Positions 39,954-46,797 of a stretch of DNA of 46,797 bases are shown here, piece after piece (the first letter of the stretch is position 1; each line of letters starts with the position of its first letter). This DNA comes from an uncultured archaeon (GTDB taxonomy: Archaea > Hadarchaeota > Hadarchaeia > Hadarchaeales > WYZ-LMO6): NCBI GenBank assembly GCA_938074535.1, contig CALJER010000039.1, forward strand, positions 1 through 46,797, written 5' to 3'. Below the pieces are notes generated by a model. The model saw only the letters and a list, made by a program, of their open reading frames with translations, had not been told where the DNA came from and made no database searches. The translations under genes and the position numbers were made by a program.

Positions 39954-40371
39954 GTACCTGCTGAGGGAGGCAGGGGAGGAGGATGCGGGAGAGGTGGAGG
40001 TCCTGGCCAGGCTCTGCCAGCCCCTCAGGGCCTCCGTGAAGGGCACCTACGAGTACCTGGCCATATGCTTCCCCAGGTACTTCCTGGTCGCCCTCGGGCC
40101 CGCCGGGATGGCGGGCTTCGTGGTGGGCCTTCCCAGCCTGAGCGGCGAGGCCTGGATCTACCAGATCTGCGTGCACCCCGACCACAGGAGGAGGAGGGTG
40201 GGCGAGCTCCTGATGGAGGAGGAGCTGAGGAGGTTCCGCTCCGACCGCTTCCCCAGGGTGAGGGCCAGGGTGCTGGAGACCAACCAGCCCTCCCTCTCCC
40301 TCATGCGCAAGATGGGCCTCAGGGAGACGGGAAGGAAGGGGGAGTGGGTGGAGCTCCAGAGGGAGCTTTAG
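39943..40371 (+). CDS. GNAT-family N-acetyltransferase
   Basis: The 142-residue protein is one GNAT domain: EYLLREAGEEDAGEVEVL at the start, IYQICVHPDHRRRRVGELLMEE carrying the acetyl-CoA pyrophosphate loop, and RVLETNQPSLSLMRKMGLRETG near the end. The pattern is RimI-like; substrate unknown. The GTG at 39943 follows GGAGGGCG and overlaps ComDE, so the gene is the last in the CoM operon. A role in CoM synthesis is not implied by its chemistry. Its TAG overlaps the TAA of the convergent RFC gene (TTAG). Confidence 0.85.
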   Translation: MSSEYLLREAGEEDAGEVEVLARLCQPLRASVKGTYEYLAICFPRYFLVALGPAGMAGFVVGLPSLSGEAWIYQICVHPDHRRRRVGELLMEEELRRFRSDRFPRVRARVLETNQPSLSLMRKMGLRETGRKGEWVELQREL

Positions 40372-41327
40372 GAGCCCACCAGGGCGAACTGGGCCAGCAT
40401 GGCCTCCAGCTGGATCCTCTCGTTCGCACCCTCCGTGATCCTGAAGGAGAACTCCCCCACCCTCTCCACGAGCTCGAGCTTCTTCCTCTCCGGGATCTTC
40501 AGGTTCAGGATCTCCCTGTGCACCTGGCCGAGCACGTCCTCGCCCGAGAGGCCGCGGTCGATGAGCAGCTCGTAGAGCTTCTTCCTGGCCCCCTCGAAGT
40601 CCCCCCTCAGGGCCAGCTCCACCATCTCCCTCACCTCCTCCGGGTGGGCCGCCGCCGCCACCTCGTAGACCGCCTTCTCCGTCACGTGCTTCCTCACCGC
40701 GGCGGCGGCCTGCAGGAGGTTGATGGCCCGCCTGAGGTCGCCCTCGCTCACGCGGATGACGGCCTCCACCGCCTTGGGGTCCAGCGTGAGCCCCTCTCCC
40801 TTCGCTATTCTCTTCAGCATCTCCCCCACCTCCTCGTCCGTCAGCCTGCGGAAGCGGAAGAGGGCGCATCTGGACTGGATGGGCTCGATGATCCTGCTGG
40901 AGTAGTTGCAGTCCAGGATGAACCTGCAGCTCCTGGAGTACATCTCCATCGTCCTCCTGAGGGCGTGCTGGGCCTCCGGGGTGAGGGCATCGGCCTCGTC
41001 CAGCAGCACGATCTTGTACGGAACCTCCCCAATGGGCATGGTGCGGGCGTAGTCCTTCACCCTCTCCCTTATGGTGTCTATCCCCCTCTCGTCGCTGGCG
41101 TTGAGCTCCAGCAGGTTCTGCCTCCAGTACTCCTCCCCGAAGAGCTCCCTGGCCAGGCAGAGCGCGGCGGTCGTCTTGCCGGTGCCGGGAGGCCCGGCGA
41201 AGAGGGTGTGCGGCAGGGCCTTCGTCTTCACGAAGGTTTTGAGCCTGGCCACGATCTCCGCCTGCCCCACCAGCTCGTCGAGCTTCCTGGGGCGGTACTT
41301 CTCCGTCCAGATCTCCGTTTCCTCCAC
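40368..41327 (-). CDS. rfcS: Replication factor C small subunit
   Basis: RFC small subunits form the clamp loader that places PCNA on DNA. The 319-residue chain has EIWTEKYRPRKLDELVGQ, Walker A AGPPGTGKTTAALCLA, LNASDERGIDTIR, Walker B IVLLDEADALT, the SRC motif in IQSRCALFRF and GDLRRAINLLQAAA. The start is GTG at 41327, with AGGAG upstream; the very long extension of this frame beyond it is antisense to IleRS and is not real. The large subunit is not in the window. It diverges from the small membrane protein across 60 bases containing an ATAAATAG box. Confidence 0.96.
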   Translation of the reverse strand: MEETEIWTEKYRPRKLDELVGQAEIVARLKTFVKTKALPHTLFAGPPGTGKTTAALCLARELFGEEYWRQNLLELNASDERGIDTIRERVKDYARTMPIGEVPYKIVLLDEADALTPEAQHALRRTMEMYSRSCRFILDCNYSSRIIEPIQSRCALFRFRRLTDEEVGEMLKRIAKGEGLTLDPKAVEAVIRVSEGDLRRAINLLQAAAAVRKHVTEKAVYEVAAAAHPEEVREMVELALRGDFEGARKKLYELLIDRGLSGEDVLGQVHREILNLKIPERKKLELVERVGEFSFRITEGANERIQLEAMLAQFALVGS

Positions 41328-41387
41328 GCTCTCTTTCTCCTGTGGAGGGCCGATAAATAGGTTAAACGCCAAAGGAGGCTGAAGAGC

Positions 41388-41837
41388 TTGTCGCAGGGTC
41401 TGGGCTACGCTCCTCCGGAGGTGGGCAGGGAGGGATACAGGAACCTGGCCATGCTCCTGCTGGGGGGGGTGCTCTGCCTCACGGGAGTGCTGCTGATCAA
41501 CCAGGGGGTGGACCTGGCGAAGGAGCTGGGTCCCAGGCTGGTGGTGAGCGTGGGGCTCCTGGCCACCGGGTGCCTGCTGGTGCTGGTGGCCCTGAGCCAC
41601 CTCTGGCCTGGGACCGTGACCACGACCGCCCTCTTCGTCTCGGGCCTCCTCTGTCTGGTGGGGAGCGGGCTGGCGGCCGCCGAGGACCCCAGGGGGATAG
41701 CCTGCGCGGTGACGCTCACCCTGATCGGCATCCTCCTCATCGCGGTGGGGGTGAGGGCGGTGGCCAGGTCCTGGAGGCTGGTGGTGGGGAGGGAGGAGGG
41801 GGTGCGGGGCAGGAGGGGCAGGGCGCACCCGTTTTAA
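41388..41837 (+). CDS. Small membrane protein, four predicted helices
   Basis: The 149-residue protein has four hydrophobic segments: LAMLLLGGVLCLTGVLLI, LVVSVGLLATGCLLVLVAL, TALFVSGLLCLVGSGLAAA and AVTLTLIGILLIAVGVRAV. A short polar N-terminus and a basic C-terminal tail (RRGRAHPF) flank them. I do not recognise the family. The start is TTG at 41388, with AAAGGAGG upstream. It ends 24 bases before IleRS on the same strand. Function is unknown; the code use and composition are like the neighbours. Confidence 0.65.
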   Translation: MSQGLGYAPPEVGREGYRNLAMLLLGGVLCLTGVLLINQGVDLAKELGPRLVVSVGLLATGCLLVLVALSHLWPGTVTTTALFVSGLLCLVGSGLAAAEDPRGIACAVTLTLIGILLIAVGVRAVARSWRLVVGREEGVRGRRGRAHPF

Positions 41838-41861
41838 CCCCACGGCGAAGTATCTAAGACT

Positions 41862-44822
41862 ATGAAGCCTGCCTCCAAATTCTACCGTCCGCCCGAGGCC
41901 GAGAAAAGGGTGCAGAGGTGGTGGGAGGAGAAAGGGATCTACAGGAAGGTCAGGGAGAAGGGGAGGGGGGGGAAGCCCTGGTACTTCCTGGACGGTCCCC
42001 CCTACGCCAGCGGCTCCATCCACCTCGGAACGGCGTGGAACAAGATCCTGAAGGACGTCCTCCTCAGGTACTGGACCATGCGGGGTCTCGACGTGAGGAG
42101 GCAGCCCGGCTGGGACTGCCACGGCCTTCCCATCGAGGTGATGGTGGAGGAGAGGCTGGGTCTCCGCTCCAAGAAGGACATAGAGAGGGAGGTCGGGGTG
42201 GAGAGGTTCATCGAGGAGTGCAGGCGCTGGGCCCTGGAGCATGTGAGGCTGATGACCGACCAGTTCAAGAGCCTGGGGGTGTGGATGGACTGGGAGGAGC
42301 CCTACCTCACCCTGACGAACGAGTACATAGAGGCGGCCTGGTGGACCCTCAAGAGGGCCCACGAGAAGGGCCTGCTCAGGAAGGACCTGAGGGTGATCCA
42401 CTGGTGCCCCAGGTGCGAGACCGCCCTGGCCGAGCACGAGGTGAGGGGAGAGTACTACGAGGTGAGGGACCCCTCCCTCTACGCCCGGTTCAGGCTGAAG
42501 GGGGAGGAGGGCTACCTGCTGATCTGGACCACCACCCCCTGGACCCTTCCCGCCAACCTGGCCGTCTGCGTTCACCCCGACCTCACCTACGCCAGGGTGG
42601 AGGTGGGTGGAGAGGTCTACCTGCTGGCCGAGGGGGCGCTGCCGCGGGTGGCGAAGGAGCTGGGCTGGAGGGAGTACAGGGTGGTGGGGAGGGTGGAGGG
42701 GAGGAGGCTGGAGGGACTGCGCTACGAGCATCCCCTGCTGGAGGAGGTGCCCAGGCAGAGGGAGTTCGCGGAGCACCACAGGGTGATCTGCGGGGAGCAC
42801 GTGGTGCTGGAGGAGGGGACGGGCTGCGTGCACACCGCGCCTGGCTTCGGGGAGGAGGACTTCCTGGTGGGGGAGAGGTACGGGCTCCCCGCGTTCAGCC
42901 CCGTGGGGCCAGACGGAAGGTTCACGGAGGAGGGGGGGAAGTACGCCGGGCTCTTCGTGAAGGAGGCCGACCCCGCGGTGCTGGAGGACCTGAGGGGGAA
43001 GGGGCTGCTGGTGAAGGGCGGGACGGTGGTGCACTCCTACCCCCACTGCTGGAGGTGCAAGACCCCCCTGATCTTCAGGGCCACCGAGCAGTGGTTCCTC
43101 AGGGTCTCGGAGCTCAAGCCCCTCCTCCTGGAGAAGAACCGGGAGGTGGAGTGGATCCCCTCCTGGGTGAGGGAGAGGTACGTGAACGGGGTGCTCTCGG
43201 TGGGGGACTGGTGCCTCTCCAGGCAGAGGTACTGGGGGATTCCCCTGCCCCTCTGGGTCTGCGGCTCCTGCGGGCGCTCCGAGCTGGTGGGGAGCCTGGA
43301 GGAGCTGAGGGCCCTCACGGGGGAGAAGGGGGAGCTGGACCTGCACCGCTCCGACCTGGACAGGCTGCGCGGGAGGTGCCCGGGGTGCGGGGGGGAGATG
43401 AGGAGGGTGCCGGACGTGCTCGACGTCTGGTTCGACTCCAGCATCGCCTCCTGGGCCAGCCTGGGCTTCCCCCAGCGGAGGGAGCTCTTCGAGCGCCTGT
43501 GGCCCAGCGCCTTCATCACGGAGGGTGAGGACCAGGTGACGAAGTGGTTCTACGCCCAGCAGGTCTCCTCCGTCCTGGCCTTCGGGAAGGTCCCGTACAG
43601 GAGGGTGCTCACCCACGGCTTCGCCCTGGACGCCCAGGGGAGGAAGATGTCGAAGTCGCTGGGCAACGTGATCGACCCGGTGGAGGTGGCAAGGGAGCAC
43701 GGGGCGGACGTCCTCAGGCTCTACATCCTCTCGGCCAACCCACCCTGGGAGGACCTGAAGTTCAACCCCACGGAGCTCAGACGGGTGGGGAGGGCGGTGA
43801 ACGTCCTCTGGAACGTGCACGTCTTCGCCACCACCTACATGTCCCTCGACTCCTTCGATCCCCGCCGCCATCCCCTGGAGGGGCTCCTCCCCCACCTCCT
43901 CCCCGAGGACCGCTGGATGCTCTCGAGGGTCCAGGGGCTGGTGGAGGAGGCGACGGCGGGGCTGGAGGGGGGCGAGGTCCACAGGGCGGCCAGGGCCCTC
44001 CTCTCCTTCGTCCTGGAGGACCTGAGCCGGTGGTACGTGAGGGCCATCCGTCCCCGCACCTGGGTGGAGAAGGAGCATCCCTCCAAGCTCGCCGCCTACG
44101 CGGTCCTGTACTACGCCCTGGAGCGCCTCCTCAGGCTCCTGGCCCCCTTTGCCCCCCACCTCGCCGAAACCATGTACGCCGACCTGAGGGTGGATCCCTC
44201 CCTCCCGGAGAGCGTGCACCTGCTCGACTGGCCCCTGCCGGAGGACCGGCTGAGGGACATGAGGCTGGAGAGGGCCATGGAGCTGGCGAGGGCCCTCACG
44301 GAAAGGGTGGCGGAGGCCAGGCAGGGGGCGGGGCTGAAGCTCAGGTGGCCGGTGGAGGAGGTGGTGGTGAGGCTGCAGGAGGGGGAGGCGGAGCTCCTCA
44401 GGGGAATGGAGGACTTCCTGAAGGGGAGGTTCAACTGCAAGAGGCTCCTCCTGCTGGGACCGGGGGAGGAGGTGCCGCCGGGGGAGTACTCGACGGTGGA
44501 GGCGGAGGGGAGGAAGGTGGCGGTGAGCAGGGCCCTCTCACCGGAGCTCAGGGGGGAGGCCCTGGCCAGGGAGCTGGTCAGGCGCCTGCAGGTGATGAGG
44601 AAGGAAATGGGGCTGGGGATGGAGGAGAGGGTGGAGGCGGAGCTGGGGATGGGGGAGGAGGACGCCAGGACGCTGGAGCCCCACCTGGAGTACCTGAGGA
44701 GGGAGGTCAGGATCGAGGGGCTGAGGCTCTGCAGGAGGGAGGAGGTGGGGAAGGAGGGCCACGTGAGGGACTGGGAGGTGGAGGGGGAGACCTTCAGGCT
44801 CCTGCTCAGGAGGAGGGGCTAG
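41862..44822 (+). CDS. ileS: Isoleucyl-tRNA synthetase
   Basis: The 986-residue class I synthetase charges tRNA-Ile. It has the HIGH-equivalent in DGPPYASGSIHLGTAWNK, GWDCHGLPIEV, the editing domain (IWTTTPWTLPANLAV, GTGCVHTAPGFGEEDF), Zn-like pairs (HCWRCKTP; CGSCG with CPGCGG) and KMSKS in GRKMSKSLGNVIDP. An anticodon-binding domain follows. WDCHGLPIE and the DVWFDSSIASWASLG block identify IleRS rather than ValRS or LeuRS. It is slightly shorter than typical archaeal enzymes. Its TAG lies in a CTAG shared with the convergent prenyl synthase gene. Confidence 0.96.
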   Translation: MKPASKFYRPPEAEKRVQRWWEEKGIYRKVREKGRGGKPWYFLDGPPYASGSIHLGTAWNKILKDVLLRYWTMRGLDVRRQPGWDCHGLPIEVMVEERLGLRSKKDIEREVGVERFIEECRRWALEHVRLMTDQFKSLGVWMDWEEPYLTLTNEYIEAAWWTLKRAHEKGLLRKDLRVIHWCPRCETALAEHEVRGEYYEVRDPSLYARFRLKGEEGYLLIWTTTPWTLPANLAVCVHPDLTYARVEVGGEVYLLAEGALPRVAKELGWREYRVVGRVEGRRLEGLRYEHPLLEEVPRQREFAEHHRVICGEHVVLEEGTGCVHTAPGFGEEDFLVGERYGLPAFSPVGPDGRFTEEGGKYAGLFVKEADPAVLEDLRGKGLLVKGGTVVHSYPHCWRCKTPLIFRATEQWFLRVSELKPLLLEKNREVEWIPSWVRERYVNGVLSVGDWCLSRQRYWGIPLPLWVCGSCGRSELVGSLEELRALTGEKGELDLHRSDLDRLRGRCPGCGGEMRRVPDVLDVWFDSSIASWASLGFPQRRELFERLWPSAFITEGEDQVTKWFYAQQVSSVLAFGKVPYRRVLTHGFALDAQGRKMSKSLGNVIDPVEVAREHGADVLRLYILSANPPWEDLKFNPTELRRVGRAVNVLWNVHVFATTYMSLDSFDPRRHPLEGLLPHLLPEDRWMLSRVQGLVEEATAGLEGGEVHRAARALLSFVLEDLSRWYVRAIRPRTWVEKEHPSKLAAYAVLYYALERLLRLLAPFAPHLAETMYADLRVDPSLPESVHLLDWPLPEDRLRDMRLERAMELARALTERVAEARQGAGLKLRWPVEEVVVRLQEGEAELLRGMEDFLKGRFNCKRLLLLGPGEEVPPGEYSTVEAEGRKVAVSRALSPELRGEALARELVRRLQVMRKEMGLGMEERVEAELGMGEEDARTLEPHLEYLRREVRIEGLRLCRREEVGKEGHVRDWEVEGETFRLLLRRRG

Positions 44823-45496
44823 CTCCCCATCCTGCGCTGCCTTCTCTCGAACTCCTCCAGGCACCTCTTCAGGTCCTCCCTGGTGAAGTCGGGCCAGTAC
44901 TTGTCCACGAAGAAGAGCTCGGCGTAGGCCGCCTGGTAGAGGAGGAAGTTGGAGAGCCTGTGCTCCCTCCCCGTCCTGATCACCAGGTCCACGGGCCTCT
45001 TCACCCAGAGGTACCTCTCCAGCATCCCCCTGGTGAGCCTGGCCGGCCTGCTGGAGAGGAGACGCCTGAGGGCGGAGAAGAGCTCGTCCTGGGCGCTGTA
45101 GGCTATCAGGAAGTTCACGTACCTGCGGCTGTACGGTCTGGTGGTCTCCATGATCTTCCTCACCCCGGAGAGGAGGAAGCCGGGAAGCCTGTTCAGCCTC
45201 CCCACCACCCTCACCCTCACCTCCTCCTCGTGGAGGGTGCGGTCCCCCTCCAGCCTGCGCAGGCAGGAGTTCATCAGCCCGTAGAGGCGGCGCAGCTCCT
45301 CGGCCGGCCTTTTCTCCAGGTTCTCCAGCGAGAGGGTGTAGACGGTGACCTCAGGGATGTCCTCCTCCAGGCACCAGTGCAGGAAGTCCTCCAGCACCTT
45401 CACCCCCCTCTCGTGCCCCTTCCAGACCTCCAGCCCCTGCTCCCTGGCCCACCTCCTGTTCCCGTCGGGTATCAGACCCAGGTGCTGCGGCCCCAT
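44819..45496 (-). CDS. uppS: Cis-prenyl diphosphate synthase (UppS family)
   Basis: The enzyme elongates isoprenoid diphosphates in cis configuration to make the polyprenol carrier used in archaeal glycosylation. The 225-residue chain shows LIPDGNRRWAREQG (catalytic Asp), the GHERGVKVLEDFLHWC helix, TVYTLSLENLEKRP, VNFLIAYSAQDEL and VDLVIRTGREHRLSNFLLYQAAYAELFF, the family's diphosphate-binding block. Length is slightly shorter than bacterial UppS, as usual for archaeal homologues. Product chain length cannot be predicted. Confidence 0.93.
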   Translation of the reverse strand: MGPQHLGLIPDGNRRWAREQGLEVWKGHERGVKVLEDFLHWCLEEDIPEVTVYTLSLENLEKRPAEELRRLYGLMNSCLRRLEGDRTLHEEEVRVRVVGRLNRLPGFLLSGVRKIMETTRPYSRRYVNFLIAYSAQDELFSALRRLLSSRPARLTRGMLERYLWVKRPVDLVIRTGREHRLSNFLLYQAAYAELFFVDKYWPDFTREDLKRCLEEFERRQRRMGS

Positions 45497-45532
45497 TCCT
45501 TTCCCCTTACCCCTCCCGCCTTTTAGCCTAAG

Positions 45533-46318
45533 CTAGAGGCCCGCCAGCAGCTGCACGAGCTTCCCGTGCAGCCTCCCGTTGGAGAAGATCAGGTCCATCC
45601 TCTCCGGCCTCCACCCCCTTCCCCTGAAGTCCGTCACCTTTCCCCCGGCCTCCTCCACCAGCAGCACGGAGGCCGCCACGTCCCAGGGCTGAAGGGCGGT
45701 GGCGGCGTAGGCGTCCCCCCTCCCGCAGGCCACCCAGGCCGCCTCCACCCCGGCCGAGCCCAGCTTCCTCAGGTCCCTCACCCTGGGGTAGAGGGTGCCC
45801 ACGATCCTGCCCGTCCTCTCCCTGTCCGTCTCGCTCCCCTCGCAGGAGTAGAGGTAGGCCCCGCTCAGCTCCTCCACCTGGGAGACCCGGATGGGAGTCC
45901 TCTCCCCGGTGTCCGTTCTCTCCAGGAAGGCACCCCTTCCCCTCTCCGCCAGGAAGAGCTCCCCGAGCACGGGGAGGAAGGTCACGCCCAGGAGCGGCTC
46001 CCCCCTCCTGAGGAGGGCCAGGGAGACGCAGAAGAGGGGGTTGCCGGAGGCGAAGTTGGTGGTGCCGTCCAGGGGGTCCACCACCCAGGTGAACTCCGAT
46101 CCCCTTTCCACCAGGCCCGTCTCCTCCGTCCAGAGGTTGTGCCCGGGGTACCTGGAGGAGAGCCCCTCCACCAGCAGCCTGTCCGACTTCAGGTCGTAGG
46201 GGGTGGTGAGGCCCTTGGCCGTCCCCCGCATCCCCAGGAACCCTCCCCTGCGGAAGCCCTCCCTCAGGACCTCCCCGGCCTCCAGCGCCAGGGAGACGGC
46301 CGCCTCCAGCTCGGGCAT
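45533..46318 (-). CDS. Inositol monophosphatase / fructose-1,6-bisphosphatase family enzyme
   Basis: The 261-residue protein has the Mg2+-binding motifs of the inositol-phosphatase superfamily: WTEETG, WVVDPLDGTTNFA, and QPWDVAASVLLVEEAGG. Archaeal members often hydrolyse both inositol-1-phosphate and fructose-1,6-bisphosphate. A gluconeogenic role would suit a genome with PEP synthase and GlgB, but this is inference. The start is ATG at 46318; a TTG just upstream is possible. A GATAAAGG box about 25 bases upstream suggests a nearly leaderless mRNA. Confidence 0.9.
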   Translation of the reverse strand: MPELEAAVSLALEAGEVLREGFRRGGFLGMRGTAKGLTTPYDLKSDRLLVEGLSSRYPGHNLWTEETGLVERGSEFTWVVDPLDGTTNFASGNPLFCVSLALLRRGEPLLGVTFLPVLGELFLAERGRGAFLERTDTGERTPIRVSQVEELSGAYLYSCEGSETDRERTGRIVGTLYPRVRDLRKLGSAGVEAAWVACGRGDAYAATALQPWDVAASVLLVEEAGGKVTDFRGRGWRPERMDLIFSNGRLHGKLVQLLAGL

Positions 46319-46348
46319 CAAAGAGAGTGGAGGGGGGTGCCTTTATCC

Positions 46349-46687
46349 TCACAGGTCGGAGGAGAGGACCCTGGCCTGCAGGCAGGAGAGGACCTCCCTC
46401 ACCGTGGTGGAGGGGAGCTTGCCCTCCCTCTTCACCTTCCCCTTCTCCACCGTGAGGAGGACCCCCATCCTCACCGCCCTCGGTCCCGCGAGACCCGCGA
46501 ACTTCAGGTCCTTCCCGGAGAGCTCGTACTCCAGCTCGCCCTCTCCCTTCCCCTCCACCACCGGGACCACCACCACCTCCTCCCCCAGCCTGTTGTACCT
46601 GTCGGAGGAGACCACCAGCGCCAGCCTCTCCCCCGAGGGCGTCCTCACCCTCACCAGCTCCCCCTGCCTGATCTGGTTCCCGGCCAT
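46349..46687 (-). CDS. MazF/PemK-like protein
   Basis: From the ATG at 46687 the protein has 112 residues, the normal size of MazF/PemK toxins. It matches their fold: IRQGELVRVRTPSGERLALVVSSDRYN, VVVVPVVEG, GPRAVRMGVLLTVEKGKV and a C-terminal VREVLSCLQARVL helix. These proteins are usually RNA-cleaving toxins paired with a small antitoxin. The same frame stays open upstream to the window edge (46797), adding a charged helical stretch; that could be an N-terminal extension or the end of an antitoxin-like gene. GGAGGGTG before the ATG supports the shorter form. Catalytic residues are less clear than in typical toxins, so a housekeeping homologue is possible. Confidence 0.6.
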   Translation of the reverse strand: MAGNQIRQGELVRVRTPSGERLALVVSSDRYNRLGEEVVVVPVVEGKGEGELEYELSGKDLKFAGLAGPRAVRMGVLLTVEKGKVKREGKLPSTTVREVLSCLQARVLSSDL

Positions 46688-46797
46688 CACCCTCCTCTCC
46701 TCCCCCCTTATGAAAGCCTTCTCCTCCGCCAGCCTGAGCTCTGCCAGCCTCCCCTCCCCCTCCTCCAGCAGGGGCGGTCTTCCCACCCTCTCCCCCT

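Noticed and set aside
41328..44219. Very long minus-strand extension of the RFC frame across IleRS
   Set aside because: It is the mirror of a GC-rich coding frame, with H/P/L/G-biased composition and no homology. RFC starts at the GTG at 41327.
1..46797. CRISPR array
   Set aside because: No regularly spaced direct repeats were seen. The repeats present are the att pair, one inverted repeat, one 2 x 30-bp tandem repeat and a domain duplication.

Overview
The window is about 46.8 kb of very GC-rich, gene-dense archaeal DNA. Archaeal identity rests on aEF-2 with the diphthamide loop, RFC small subunit, ribosomal proteins L10e and L41e, tRNA splicing endonuclease, archaeal-type TrpRS and IleRS, SepCysS and an intron-containing tRNA-Tyr. 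The lineage makes coenzyme M: a cysteate synthase, a fused sulfopyruvate decarboxylase ComDE and a COG1900/DUF39 sulfurtransferase form one operon. This points to a methanogen, an alkane-oxidising relative or another CoM-using euryarchaeal group. The sequence alone does not name the genus.

Left end (1-8370): the 3' end of a tRNA/rRNA uracil-C5 methyltransferase gene is followed by a degraded genomic island that integrated into the 3' end of tRNA-Tyr(GUA). A perfect 17-bp direct repeat (153-169 and 8280-8296) marks the two attachment sites. The island carries a single-chain restriction-modification enzyme, a frameshifted surface protein with kelch-like and PKD domains, a NucS-like nuclease and pieces of a tyrosine recombinase. 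The recombinase gene appears to have been split at the att site, as in SSV-type integration. A second, diverged copy of its 3' tail at about 6105-6198 suggests two accreted elements. A 30-bp inverted repeat (290-320 / 7474-7503) lies inside the island.

8.4-17.3 kb: DUF763, a small winged-helix protein, NadC, a UPF0280/COG2122 protein and a NIL-ferredoxin (both linked to sulfide-dependent homocysteine synthesis). Divergent from these is SepCysS, which makes Cys-tRNA from sulfide. Then come aspartate dehydrogenase (NAD synthesis), PEP synthase and an agmatinase-family enzyme.

17.3-26 kb: translation genes (L10e, L41e, TrpRS, EndA, aEF-2), a DUF1512 membrane protein, and a class II (adenosylcobalamin) ribonucleotide reductase divergent from the cobalamin adenosyltransferase that would supply its cofactor.

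26-34.8 kb: a PurU-like formyltetrahydrofolate hydrolase, a GH57 glycosidase and a glycogen branching enzyme run on the minus strand. On the plus strand are type IA topoisomerase, a gamma-glutamylcyclotransferase-fold protein and a radical SAM protein.

34.8-40.4 kb: an HdrC-HdrB-type iron-sulfur protein is divergent from the CoM operon (DUF39-ferredoxin, cysteate synthase, ComDE, GNAT). The arrangement is suggestive because the last step of CoM synthesis inserts sulfur into an aldehyde reductively, the same chemistry COG1900 enzymes use for homocysteine.

40.4 kb to the end: RFC small subunit, a small membrane protein, IleRS, a cis-prenyl diphosphate synthase, an inositol-phosphatase/FBPase-family enzyme and a MazF/PemK-like protein at the edge. 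Four convergent gene pairs overlap exactly at their stop codons, three of them sharing a single CTAG.
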